DNA of 6,228 bases from Bacillota bacterium (GCA_021802375.1 JAKAAL010000274.1:1-6228); one strand, 5' to 3'. Positions 1-6,063 are shown, numbered from the stretch's first letter. Notes: generated by a model not told the origin, from the sequence alone. Numbers and translations are program-made.

Positions 1-12
1 TTCGCGGAAGCG

Positions 13-30
13 ATGTAAGTCATGTAAGTC
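13..30. repeat. 9-bp tandem duplication (ATGTAAGTC x2)
   Basis: The unit ATGTAAGTC occurs twice back to back at 13-21 and 22-30, and AT follows as the start of a third unit. Each copy puts a TAA stop in the frame that later becomes the transposase frame. A perfect 9-bp tandem direct repeat outside any gene could be replication slippage or the two target-site copies left after excision of a mobile element. The sequence alone does not decide between these. Confidence 0.7.
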
Positions 31-98
31 ATTGGTATACACATTGAGAGAGACGGTTCGAGTGAACTGATCGTCGTCGACGATTTTGACGGAGAAAG

Positions 99-116
99 CC
101 ACCAATATTTTGGTGG
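99..116. repeat. Hairpin at proposed left IS end
   Basis: CCACCAA and TTGGTGG form a perfect 7-bp stem with a TATT loop, about 47 bases before the transposase start. The right flank has a shorter counterpart (CAC and GTG around CATGAT in the opposite orientation, 1528-1539). It may be part of the terminal repeat, or an RNA hairpin in the transposase leader that limits translation from read-through transcripts. It is not a classic terminator: the T6 run begins ten bases after the stem. Confidence 0.5.
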
Positions 117-149
117 ACAGAATGGGTTTTTTCCGTTACGGTTACCTTC

Positions 150-158
150 AGAGGTGAT
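150..158 (+). promoter_or_regulatory. Shine-Dalgarno deciding the transposase start
   Basis: AGAGGTGAT is almost perfectly complementary to the 3' end of 16S rRNA. It overlaps the upstream in-frame GTG at 154, which therefore has no room for its own SD. It sits at good distance (8 bases from the AGAGG core) from the in-frame GTG at 163. The start is therefore placed at 163. Confidence 0.65.
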
Positions 159-162
159 TCAT

Positions 163-1494
163 GTGAAGCCTACTTTACGACAATGGGACCAACTATTGCT
201 ACCTTTCCGTCAATTGTTCACCAAACCTGGCGCGGACCGATTTATCGAATTGTTGATGGCCTGGGTCCTCTGTCCGGGCCGCCGAACAGGCACACGGCTC
301 TGGCAAATGATCGCCGGGGCCGACCGGCCTCGGTACGAGGCCTATGTCGCCTTTTGCCGCGAAGGGCGGTGGCCTCAACAGTCCGACTTAATGCGCGTCT
401 GGGCTCATCTGCTGTTGCACCATTTAGTCGCACGACAAATGCAGGGTTTGCGAGAGCTCTGGCTGCTGCTCGATGATACCCTATTTCACAAGACGGGCCG
501 AAAGGTCGTCGGCACGGGGCAGTATCGGGATGCGGTGGCCTCTGGCGTCAAGACGGTAACGGCCTGGGGCTTGAACATCGTGGTGTTGACCCTGTATGTG
601 CCGTCCTGTTGGGGCGGCGAACCGTGGGCCATTCCCATTAATATGCGGATTCATCGAAAGCCCGAGCACGAAGGCGACCCGAAAGTCACGCTGATCGACC
701 TCGCCGAGGCGATGGTCCGCGAGGTGGCCGAGTGGTTTCCTGAGTATCTGATCTCCCTCATGGCGGACGGCGCCTATGCCTCCTTAGCAAAACGCCATCT
801 GCCGCGCACAGCGCTCTATTCCAGGATGCGCCGCGATGCGGCCCTCTATACGGCAGCTCCACCCCGTAAGCCGGGCCAACGGGGGCGCCCGCGCAAAAAG
901 GGCAGTCGGTTGCCAACACCGAAAGCGTGGGCCGCCTCCTTGGCGAAGGACCAATGGCAAGCCGCGACCGTGACCATCCGCGGCAAGCGCCAGGATCGCC
1001 TCGTGTCCGTTCAGCAGGTCTTGTGGTATGAAACCTGTCCCGATCCACTCGTCTTGCTGGTCCTCGTCCGCGATCCCTCCGGCAAGCAGCGCGACGACTT
1101 CTTCTTTACGACCGATTTGACGGCCACGGCCGTGGCCGTGTTGGAACGTTACGGGGGCCGCTGGACCATTGAGGAAACCTTTCGCGCTGTCAAGCAACAA
1201 CTGCGAGGTGAAACGCCTCAGAGTTGGGCACGGCGGGGGCCCGAGCACACGGTGACCTTAGCCTTTTTGACCTATGGCTTGGTGTGGCTGTGGTATCTGT
1301 TGACCCAAGGCGACCAGCCGACCGTCACGAAACAGCCGTGGTATGCTCGCAAGGAACACCCCTCGTTTTTGGACGCCCTAGCCACCCTGCGCACCACGGT
1401 GTGGACCGACCGAATTTTGGGGGAAACGGCACCAGAAGCCGTATCCTCGAAAATTACCCCGGAAATTCTTCGGATCTTATCGGAAGCAGGATGA
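163..1494 (+). CDS. IS4-superfamily DDE transposase
   Basis: A 443-residue transposase that would cut and rejoin the ends of its own insertion sequence. The RNase H-like core shows all three acidic positions, numbered from the GTG start at 163. The first Asp is in LLLDDT (about D104/D105). The second is in SLMADGAY (D202). The glutamate is in the C-terminal block GRWTIEETFRAVKQQLRG. That block fits the IS4 signature Y-(2)-R-(3)-E-(6)-K exactly (Y330, R333, E337, K344). Before the glutamate lies a basic loop rich in Arg/Lys/Pro/Gly (about 230-255), followed by a beta-rich stretch, as expected for the insertion domain of IS4-type enzymes. There is no frameshift or premature stop, so the enzyme looks intact and possibly active. 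GTG 154 is an alternative start without a free SD. The frame is also open upstream back to 28, but with no ATG, GTG or TTG. The exact IS subgroup cannot be fixed by eye. Confidence 0.93.
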   Translation: MKPTLRQWDQLLLPFRQLFTKPGADRFIELLMAWVLCPGRRTGTRLWQMIAGADRPRYEAYVAFCREGRWPQQSDLMRVWAHLLLHHLVARQMQGLRELWLLLDDTLFHKTGRKVVGTGQYRDAVASGVKTVTAWGLNIVVLTLYVPSCWGGEPWAIPINMRIHRKPEHEGDPKVTLIDLAEAMVREVAEWFPEYLISLMADGAYASLAKRHLPRTALYSRMRRDAALYTAAPPRKPGQRGRPRKKGSRLPTPKAWAASLAKDQWQAATVTIRGKRQDRLVSVQQVLWYETCPDPLVLLVLVRDPSGKQRDDFFFTTDLTATAVAVLERYGGRWTIEETFRAVKQQLRGETPQSWARRGPEHTVTLAFLTYGLVWLWYLLTQGDQPTVTKQPWYARKEHPSFLDALATLRTTVWTDRILGETAPEAVSSKITPEILRILSEAG

Positions 1495-1509
1495 TCCCCA
1501 TCGGTCTTC

Positions 1510-1540
1510 GAAAAAAACCGCAAACTCCACATCATGGTGT
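1510..1540 (-). repeat. Proposed right terminal inverted repeat of the IS
   Basis: Read on the minus strand from 1539 this gives CACCA, TGAT, GTGGA, six bases, GG, T, then a T run and C. It matches the left flank at 100-133 in the GTGGA-N6-GG-N-TTTTTT-C portion without gaps (14 of 22 positions). The match is imperfect and homopolymer-rich, so it is a candidate rather than a demonstrated repeat. It lies 16-46 bases after the transposase stop, where an IS end would be expected. Confidence 0.35.
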
Positions 1541-1707
1541 TTGAGGAGTCTTATGGTTGGTAGAGATGGGCCCTGGATGGCGTCGCCAAATTTTGGAAGG
1601 GGTTTCGGTAGGAACGGTTTTTGCAAGCAGTGGATTGCCTCGATGCCGAAGAGACGCCGCCCCCGCGCGGGCCAGTCGCACGCACCCATGCCAAGATCCT
1701 GAACTCG

Positions 1708-1764
1708 CGGGTTCGAGATCAATGCGTGTATTTGTTCGTCCCATCCCGCTCGAACCCGGATGGG
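1708..1764. repeat. Interlocking inverted repeats
   Basis: CGGGTTCGAG at 1708-1717 is the exact reverse complement of CTCGAACCCG at 1749-1758, with a 31-bp spacer. Overlapping the second arm, CCCATCC at 1740-1746 pairs with GGATGGG at 1758-1764 around an 11-base loop. The two foldings are mutually exclusive because they share bases around 1758. The GGTTCGA core recalls a tRNA T-loop, but no T-stem or cloverleaf can be built on either strand. Role unknown. Confidence 0.5.
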
Positions 1765-1786
1765 ATTGGCCTGGGAAGGTTGCTCG

Positions 1787-1808
1787 GCCTCAGGACTCGG
1801 TCCTAGGC
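1787..1808. repeat. Strong hairpin with one bulged base
   Basis: GCCT-C-AGGAC pairs with GTCCT-AGGC, giving nine base pairs, one bulged C at 1791 and a TCG loop (1797-1799). A second stem, GGCGC at 1806-1810 with GCGCC at 1820-1824, overlaps its 3' side. No T-run follows on either strand, so it is unlikely to be an intrinsic terminator. Confidence 0.5.
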
Positions 1809-2086
1809 GCCGTGTTCCAGCGCCGAAGTTCTGCGCGGAGAAGACCATCGCGCATTCTTTGGTCAAGCCAAGGCGAAAAACTTCATTAGCTGTGACCCAA
1901 AGACGCAGATGTCCACTCTCCGAAAATCGACCGACCACCATTCTTCGACTTCGCGGTCTGAGTGCCGGATCACTTTTAGCCAGCCAACTTCCTGTTCGGA
2001 GCTCGCCGTTGAGACTTCGACCCCCATCCCGGGGCAAATAGCTGCTAAGTTAAGTAAGCGCATACCCGCTCGACGTCGATACTGCC

Positions 2087-2108
2087 AGTCCAAGCCACCC
2101 TTGGAACT
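2087..2108 (-). terminator. Hairpin downstream of the secreted-protein gene
   Basis: AGTCCAAG and CTTGGAACT form a stem of about eight pairs with one bulged base and a CCACC loop, starting 16 bases after the stop of the minus-strand gene at 2125. A smaller stem, CGTCGC/GCGACG at 2119-2135, overlaps that stop codon. Neither is followed by a T-run, so termination would have to be Rho-assisted or hairpin-only. Position is the main argument. Confidence 0.3.
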
Positions 2109-2124
2109 AGGTTTGATCCGTCGC

Positions 2125-3123
2125 CTAAAGCGACGAGACGGTCCACGCCAACCTTTCGGTCATACTTTCATTGACCGGTGACGCGGTCTTGGTCTTGGAG
2201 GAGTAGACGCTGCCTTGCACATTGACGGTCACAGTCTCATCAGACACCTGGTGCCTAAACAGGCCGCCTAAAGCTCCCGACAAAATGATCTGACTAGAAC
2301 CATCCACGGTCATCGCCACTTTCATCTTGACCAAACCCTCATGGGCCACGGTGGTCCTGAAACTTGCGGTGAGCGGGCTCGGCGTGTTCGCCTGCGAGAC
2401 GACCGACCAATTCCCTTTGCTATTCAAGGTGGGCGTCACCTGAGATGCCACCGTCCAATGGCCGCCCTTGACCACCGTGGCCGAATCCCCCGAAAGCAAT
2501 GAAGCCAGAAGGGTTGTCGGATCCAAACTGACGTCGTGCGTAAAGCTCTGGCCACTCAACCAGCCCAACGCTGGCACCGGCGGAACGAAGTTCGAATTCG
2601 TCGTGGCCATGGGCACCAACGCTTTGGCGCTAACCCCGGAGGGCAACGCCCCTTCCGCGGTCAGGGGCTTGATAATCGTCCACTGGCCGTCTCGCGCCAA
2701 CCTTCCTTCGACCGTCAGAGCCGGCATGGCTAAGCTTTGCCCCTGGTCTGCCCCCAATTGCGGCGCCGCGAGGCTCAGGAGCAAAGGGGCCTTGGCTAAG
2801 GTGAGTTCCACGAACATCCCTCCGGCATGGATACCCCCTGTCCGAATAGTCAGTACGGGCATCCAATGCTCGGTTTCCTTGACCGCGACTTGGGTCATTC
2901 CCGAAGCCGTCGTCGAGCGACTAAGGTCTTGATTGGGAACTAAAAGCTGGGCACTCACCGCGTTGGTCAAATCCGCCTGATACTGCCAATGTTGATGCAT
3001 CGGCCAGGAATATCCGCCAAAGGTCGGGGCGGAGGCCGCCGATGCGACTGCACCTAGCGCGAAAAAGACCCCCATACCTGTTAAAATCACACCGCTCGCC
3101 GCGATCTTGTGAATCCTTGGCAT
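2125..3123 (-). CDS. Secreted protein of unknown function, tryptophan-strand rich
   Basis: A 332-residue protein with a classical Sec signal peptide: basic start (MPRIHK), hydrophobic core at about 8-26 and likely cleavage after A29 (ASA-A motif). There is no lipobox cysteine, and the whole protein lacks cysteine, as often seen in extracytoplasmic proteins. No catalytic motif, second membrane segment or cell-wall sorting signal is visible. The mature part looks beta-rich and has recurring W-[ST]-[VI] strands: QWTIIKPL near 148, HWTVASQV near 222, NWSVVSQA near 238 and AWTVSSL at the very C-terminus. Two similar stretches, NAVSAQLLVP (54-63) and SGVSAKALVP (162-171), hint at an internal duplication. 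The ATG start has an AGAGG SD seven bases upstream. It lies 220 bp downstream of the oxidoreductase gene on the same strand. I see no convincing promoter in that gap, so co-transcription is possible. I do not recognise the family. A binding or envelope role is only a guess. Confidence 0.85.
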   Translation of the reverse strand: MPRIHKIAASGVILTGMGVFFALGAVASAASAPTFGGYSWPMHQHWQYQADLTNAVSAQLLVPNQDLSRSTTASGMTQVAVKETEHWMPVLTIRTGGIHAGGMFVELTLAKAPLLLSLAAPQLGADQGQSLAMPALTVEGRLARDGQWTIIKPLTAEGALPSGVSAKALVPMATTNSNFVPPVPALGWLSGQSFTHDVSLDPTTLLASLLSGDSATVVKGGHWTVASQVTPTLNSKGNWSVVSQANTPSPLTASFRTTVAHEGLVKMKVAMTVDGSSQIILSGALGGLFRHQVSDETVTVNVQGSVYSSKTKTASPVNESMTERLAWTVSSL

Positions 3124-3343
3124 ACGTTTCCTCTTTTCTATCGCTGCAACGATGAGCCTGCAATGGTCACCACGAGCTGAGAAACCTCAAGACCGTTTGG
3201 TAAGAATCGGAAACCGGTGCCTGGGGTTCGAGGGGTAACGTCCAAGTCAACCGGTTCCCTTCCTAAACCTATCCATGCGTCATACCCCTGAGACCGAATG
3301 CCAATCCATCGAATCCTACCATCCGTACCAAAATACGGCAGTC

Positions 3344-4384
3344 TTACTCACCCGCATTCACCACTTCGGTGACGGCCAACGGTCGGCCATCGCGGAGGGA
3401 ACGGACGATCGCTTCGGCACAAGCAATCGTATTTAAGCTCTGGTCGACGGTCAACCCAGGCTCGATGCCTTCTCCGAGCGCCTGTACAAAATCATGCAGG
3501 GCATCCCAATTCCCCTGCCAACTGGTCCTCGCCGGAAGGTCCATGATCTTCTGGCAGACGGATTGCTCATCATCCCCATCAATCCGCCAGCTCTCCAATC
3601 CTTGTAGAGTGGGCCCCACCATCGCTGACCCATGGGTCCCTATCAGAGCAATCCGTTCCTCCGCGTGCGCCTTCATCGCCGCCGTGGTTGCCGAAAGCGT
3701 GGCCAGCGCTCCTGACTCGAAGACCATCGTTGCGCTGAGCACATCCTCAATCGGCCTGGGTGTAATCGTTCGGTTGGCCAACGCGAAGACTTCGCGCACC
3801 GGCCCCATCACGTAAATGAGGATATCGAGCACCGCCATCGCTTCGGAAAAGGTCAGTCCACCCGACGATTCCATTTGTTGGCGCCAGGGCGTCTCATCAA
3901 AATAGGACTGCGAGCGGGAACTCACCACCTGCGCTGTGGCCTGCACCAATGTCCCCAAGCGCTGGCCGCGCACCGCGGACACTAATTGATCGACACTGGG
4001 TAAAAGTCGTAGCGCATGGGCGCTCGCTAACACGATGCCTGCTCGTCTGCCCATGTCGCGCATGGCGACGGCATCTCGGTAGGATAGCGCGAAAGGCTGT
4101 TCCACCAAGGCCGACACTCCCGCAGCCGCAGCAATCTCAATAATGCCTCGATGCGTATCATTGGGGGAGGCGACGACAATCCCTTCAATATCCATTTGCC
4201 GCAGCATCGCAGATAGATCATCAAACGCCGGTGCGTCAAACGCCGTGGCCGCCCGCCCTGCCGCCTCAAAATCAGGATCAAAGGTCGCTACCAATTGGGC
4301 CTCACTTAAGTGAACCAAGGCTTGTAAATACTTTTGACCTGCCTTGCCACACCCAACGAGTCCCAGGCGTACTGCACCTGCCAA
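3344..4384 (-). CDS. Gfo/Idh/MocA-family protein with altered catalytic triad
   Basis: A 346-residue protein with the two-domain layout of NAD(P)-dependent sugar/inositol dehydrogenases. It begins with a Rossmann fold, VRLGLVGCGKAG, a GxGxxG-type dinucleotide-binding loop at residues 5-16. The family's ASPNDTH segment follows at about 72-78. A C-terminal alpha/beta domain contains the GG...LD...MG stretch (about 175-194). In family members such as Bacillus inositol dehydrogenase the catalytic residues are a Lys in an EKP motif and Asp and His in a DxGxH-like motif. Here EKP reads EQP (Q96), and by alignment the Asp and His positions read S180 and A184. It may therefore bind cofactor without normal dehydrogenase chemistry, or use other residues. 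The TTG at 4384 is chosen because AAGGAAGG lies eight bases upstream and translation then begins just before the Rossmann strand. An upstream in-frame TTG at 4432 would add 16 mostly basic residues but has no SD. Substrate cannot be assigned. Confidence 0.85.
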   Translation of the reverse strand: MAGAVRLGLVGCGKAGQKYLQALVHLSEAQLVATFDPDFEAAGRAATAFDAPAFDDLSAMLRQMDIEGIVVASPNDTHRGIIEIAAAAGVSALVEQPFALSYRDAVAMRDMGRRAGIVLASAHALRLLPSVDQLVSAVRGQRLGTLVQATAQVVSSRSQSYFDETPWRQQMESSGGLTFSEAMAVLDILIYVMGPVREVFALANRTITPRPIEDVLSATMVFESGALATLSATTAAMKAHAEERIALIGTHGSAMVGPTLQGLESWRIDGDDEQSVCQKIMDLPARTSWQGNWDALHDFVQALGEGIEPGLTVDQSLNTIACAEAIVRSLRDGRPLAVTEVVNAGE

Positions 4385-4392
4385 TCGCCGCG

Positions 4393-4400
4393 CCTTCCTT
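4393..4400 (-). promoter_or_regulatory. Shine-Dalgarno deciding the oxidoreductase start
   Basis: AAGGAAGG on the minus strand, with an eight-base gap to the TTG at 4384. The competing TTG at 4432 would lie only about 15 bases after the predicted transcription start and has no SD. The shorter protein is therefore favoured. Confidence 0.55.
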
Positions 4401-4452
4401 CTTCGTCGCTCCACAATCTCAGGAACTTCCAATAGATACCAAAATATAGGCC

Positions 4453-4461
4453 ATTATATCA
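4453..4461 (-). promoter_or_regulatory. Extended -10 promoter of the oxidoreductase gene
   Basis: The minus strand reads TGATATAAT, a perfect TATAAT with the TGN extension. The -35 region is weak (TTTGTA at 16 bp is the nearest), as is common for extended -10 promoters. Transcription would start near 4446 and give a leader of roughly 60 bases before the TTG at 4384. The leader contains the small palindrome GGAAGTTCC (4422-4430). Confidence 0.6.
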
Positions 4462-4517
4462 TGTAACGCGATGGTACAAAGCCGCGACAACGATCCGAGC
4501 TCTTCCTATCGAGCCTC

Positions 4518-4546
4518 TAGACATTGCCATCTTAGGAGCATATAGT
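4518..4546 (+). promoter_or_regulatory. Sigma-A type promoter for the small gene
   Basis: TAGACA (4518-4523), a 17-bp spacer and TATAGT (4541-4546): each hexamer differs from consensus at one position. Transcription would start near 4553, about 80 bases before the GTG at 4632. It diverges from the minus-strand promoter at 4453-4461. Confidence 0.65.
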
Positions 4547-4557
4547 GATCGAGGTCA

Positions 4558-4603
4558 CCTGCAGTGCTTAGGAATGGAGTCACCGAAGCCCAGGCTCTGC
4601 AGG
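4558..4603 (+). repeat. Inverted repeat in the leader of the small gene
   Basis: CCTGCAG at 4558-4564 and CTGCAGG at 4597-4603 are perfect 7-bp inverted arms. An inner GCTT/AAGC pair (4566-4569 with 4586-4589) can extend the fold imperfectly. It falls in the predicted untranslated leader, between transcription start and SD, so it could influence translation of the small gene. No known riboswitch class is recognised. Confidence 0.4.
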
Positions 4604-4631
4604 ATTGCTGGCAATTAAGGATGAGAGAAAG

Positions 4632-4880
4632 GTGTTCCCTATTCGTGTCGACACATCATCCGATCTGCGTTGGCTACTCGTGACGGTGGACGAATCTGAG
4701 CCCACCGTGGCTGTCGAACGGGAAGCGCTCAACAATGCCGCACAAGGCGAAGCGCGCCCGCCCGATCAATTGCTCGATCTCATCGCCCGACGAGCGCTTA
4801 AGCGCATTCCAACCGCGAACGGAAACAATGGGTTGCGTCTCATCACTGTGCACAACTTAAGCGTCGTCTGGCCCAAATGA
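4632..4880 (+). CDS. Small protein of unknown function (82 aa)
   Basis: An 82-residue acidic-to-neutral protein without signal peptide, membrane segment or cysteine. The sequence suggests a small alpha/beta fold: a strand around RWLLVTVD (12-20), a strand PTVAVEREAL, a helix DQLLDLIARRALKRI and a final strand pair ending NLSVVWPK. I do not recognise the family. Being coding is supported by a near-consensus promoter 86 bases upstream, coherent secondary structure and a strong hairpin directly at the stop. The GTG at 4632 is preferred, with AAGGA ten bases upstream. An in-frame TTG at 4605 would add nine residues but has no properly spaced SD. It is a single-gene unit, divergent from the oxidoreductase and convergent with the truncated ftsH. 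Confidence 0.6.
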   Translation: MFPIRVDTSSDLRWLLVTVDESEPTVAVEREALNNAAQGEARPPDQLLDLIARRALKRIPTANGNNGLRLITVHNLSVVWPK

Positions 4881-4915
4881 GTGAGAAGCGGCGGGTAATG
4901 CCCGCCGCTTCTCAC
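4881..4915. terminator. Bidirectional terminator hairpin between convergent genes
   Basis: GTGAGAAGCGGCGGG and its exact reverse complement form a 15-bp perfect stem with a TAATG loop. The hairpin begins at the base after the small gene's TGA and ends two bases before the stop of the minus-strand truncated ftsH. Placement between convergent genes and very high stability make it a terminator for both. T-runs are weak: ATTT on the minus side, none on the plus side. It may therefore act mainly as a roadblock or RNA 3'-end stabiliser. Confidence 0.75.
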
Positions 4916-4917
4916 GC

Positions 4918-5997
4918 TCAAGAACCGAAGACAATCGACCGAATTTCTTCGGACTCCAGCGTCTCTTTTTCTAACAGCGCCAACGCCAAGCGATTGAGCG
5001 CCCCGCGATGTCGAATGACCAGCGTCTTCGCCCGTTCGTATTGTTCAAACACCACGTGCCGGATCGAATCGTCAATCTTAGAAGCAACCTCTTCACTATA
5101 GTCTCGGTAGCGCATGAGATCCCGTCCCAAAAAGATCTGGTCTTGGCGGGTACCAAACGTTAAGGGACCCAGTTCACGCGACATCCCGTATTCCATAATC
5201 ATCTGACGCACCATCCCGGTGGATCGTTCCAGGTCATCCGAAGCCCCGGTGGAGATTTCCCCAAAGACCACTTGTTCGGCGACTCGTCCGCCGAGCGACA
5301 TCGCCACCTTATCAAGAATTTGGTCGCGAGTGATCAAGTAGCGATCCTCTTCCGGTACGGGCATTGTATACCCCATGGCCATCCCGCGCGGCACAATGGT
5401 CACTTTGCCCACCGGATCTCCATTGGGTACCAGCAATCCCACCAACGTATGTCCCGATTCGTGATAGGCGACCACGCGGCGTTCGAAATCGGAAATCACC
5501 CGAGTCCGCTTCTCGGGACCAGCCATGACTCGCTCGGCCGCTTCAATAAAGTCATTCATCCCAATCCGTTTTTTGCGGCCTCGAGCAGCCATCAAGGCCG
5601 CTTCGTTGCATAGATTGGCTAAGTCTGCTCCCGTAAACCCAGGCGTACGCCGCGCAATCACTTCCAAGTCAATGTCGTCACCCAGCGGCTTATTCCGACT
5701 ATGCACCTGCAAAATCTTAAGCCGCCCCACCCGGTCCGGTCGGTGCACGACGATCTGGCGATCAAATCGACCCGGCCGCAGCAAAGCTGGATCCAATACA
5801 TCGGGTCGGTTGGTAGCGGCCATCACGATGACCCCTTCGTTGGCTCCGAATCCATCCATTTCTACCAACAATTGATTCAGGGTTTGCTCCCGCTCATCAT
5901 TGCCCCCGCCATACCCAGCGCCCCGGATCCGACCTACCGCGCCAATTCGCATAAGCCAGGGGTCGGGCGTCTGCCAAGGCATCTGGGATGGTTGCAT
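4918..5997 (-). CDS. ftsH: N-terminally truncated FtsH (AAA C-part plus M41 protease)
   Basis: A 359-residue protein matching only the C-terminal part of the membrane AAA protease FtsH, usually about 600-650 residues. Homology begins abruptly at AVGRIRGAG (20-28), the segment just after Walker B. FtsH transmembrane helices, the external domain, Walker A (GPPGTGKT) and the Walker B IDEID are missing. Present are [17 protein letters not shown] (34-50), the second region of homology [20 protein letters not shown] (61-80) with Asn63 and arginine fingers R74 and R77, the AAA lid, the zinc-protease motif HESGH (179-183) and the third ligand Asp255 in TGASDDL. The first 19 residues have no FtsH counterpart. 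The ATG at 5997 is set by GGGAGGAGGA just upstream; an upstream ATG at 6039 has no comparable SD. The frame is undamaged over 340 homologous codons and catalytic residues are kept, so it is either a recent truncation or a maintained soluble partial protease. Without Walker motifs it cannot hydrolyse ATP alone. Confidence 0.9.
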   Translation of the reverse strand: MQPSQMPWQTPDPWLMRIGAVGRIRGAGYGGGNDEREQTLNQLLVEMDGFGANEGVIVMAATNRPDVLDPALLRPGRFDRQIVVHRPDRVGRLKILQVHSRNKPLGDDIDLEVIARRTPGFTGADLANLCNEAALMAARGRKKRIGMNDFIEAAERVMAGPEKRTRVISDFERRVVAYHESGHTLVGLLVPNGDPVGKVTIVPRGMAMGYTMPVPEEDRYLITRDQILDKVAMSLGGRVAEQVVFGEISTGASDDLERSTGMVRQMIMEYGMSRELGPLTFGTRQDQIFLGRDLMRYRDYSEEVASKIDDSIRHVVFEQYERAKTLVIRHRGALNRLALALLEKETLESEEIRSIVFGS

Positions 5998-6000
5998 AAC

Positions 6001-6010
6001 TCCTCCTCCC
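6001..6010 (-). promoter_or_regulatory. Strong Shine-Dalgarno of the truncated ftsH
   Basis: The minus strand reads GGGAGGAGGA followed by GTT and ATG at 5997. The AGGAGG core is near ideal in sequence and spacing. It fixes the start inside the truncated gene and argues that the shortened protein is translated rather than being pure debris. Confidence 0.7.
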
Positions 6011-6063
6011 GGCATCGATGTGAGCCTAAACTTATGCACTCAGTATGCCCAAATGGAACGATT

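Larger units (their letters stand above)
99..1540 (+). mobile_element. IS4-superfamily insertion sequence (ends tentative)
   Basis: A single-gene insertion sequence built around the transposase at 163-1494. The boundaries are proposed from similarity between the left flank and the reverse complement of the right flank. Both read CACCA, then a short AT-rich spacer (8 nt left, 4 nt right), then GTGGA-N6-GG-N-TTTTTT-C with identical spacing. The implied length of about 1.44 kb suits an IS4-type element with a ~440-residue transposase. No clean target-site duplication abuts these ends. TTTGACGGAG at 85-94 and TTTGAGGAG at 1540-1548 are similar, but the left copy is displaced by a few bases. The element itself is secure; the exact ends are not. 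Confidence 0.45.
1541..2124. other. Gene-poor interval, possible decayed minus-strand coding DNA
   Basis: No gene here can be supported with confidence. On the minus strand a frame from 2093 to about 1863 reads plausibly protein-like (tryptophan- and charge-rich, including EVEEWWSVDFRRVD) and ends at a stop near 1863. A different minus frame is open from 2037 to 1477, unusually long for non-coding DNA, and runs into the right end of the IS. Together they could be one gene broken by a frameshift near 1860, with its 3' end replaced by the IS. Neither frame resembles a family I recognise, and neither has a clear SD. The interval also carries several strong inverted repeats, listed separately. 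Chance open frames remain a fair alternative. Confidence 0.3.

Noticed and set aside
99..132. Stem-loop followed by a T6 run as an intrinsic terminator before the transposase
   Set aside because: Ten bases separate the stem from the T-run, too far for an intrinsic terminator. The hairpin is better explained as part of the IS end or leader.
784..1248. 154-codon minus-strand frame inside the transposase gene
   Set aside because: Fully antisense to an intact, motif-complete transposase, with low-complexity Arg/Pro/Gly composition and no SD; it is a shadow frame.
1708..1758. GGTTCGA T-loop-like sequences suggesting a tRNA
   Set aside because: No matching T-stem, anticodon arm, acceptor stem or CCA end could be built on either strand.
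2468..2932. 154-codon plus-strand frame opposite the secreted-protein gene
   Set aside because: The minus strand carries a coherent protein with signal peptide and SD. The plus frame has no such features.
3124..3343. Promoter or terminator between the oxidoreductase and secreted-protein genes
   Set aside because: TTGGCA with TATGAC has only a 14-bp spacer, and the CCGTA/TACGG stem at 3323-3338 is five pairs with no following T-run. Two ACCGGT palindromes (3213-3218, 3250-3255) are too short to interpret.
3369..3815. 148-codon plus-strand frame opposite the oxidoreductase
   Set aside because: Antisense to a recognisable Gfo/Idh/MocA protein; the composition looks like a shadow.
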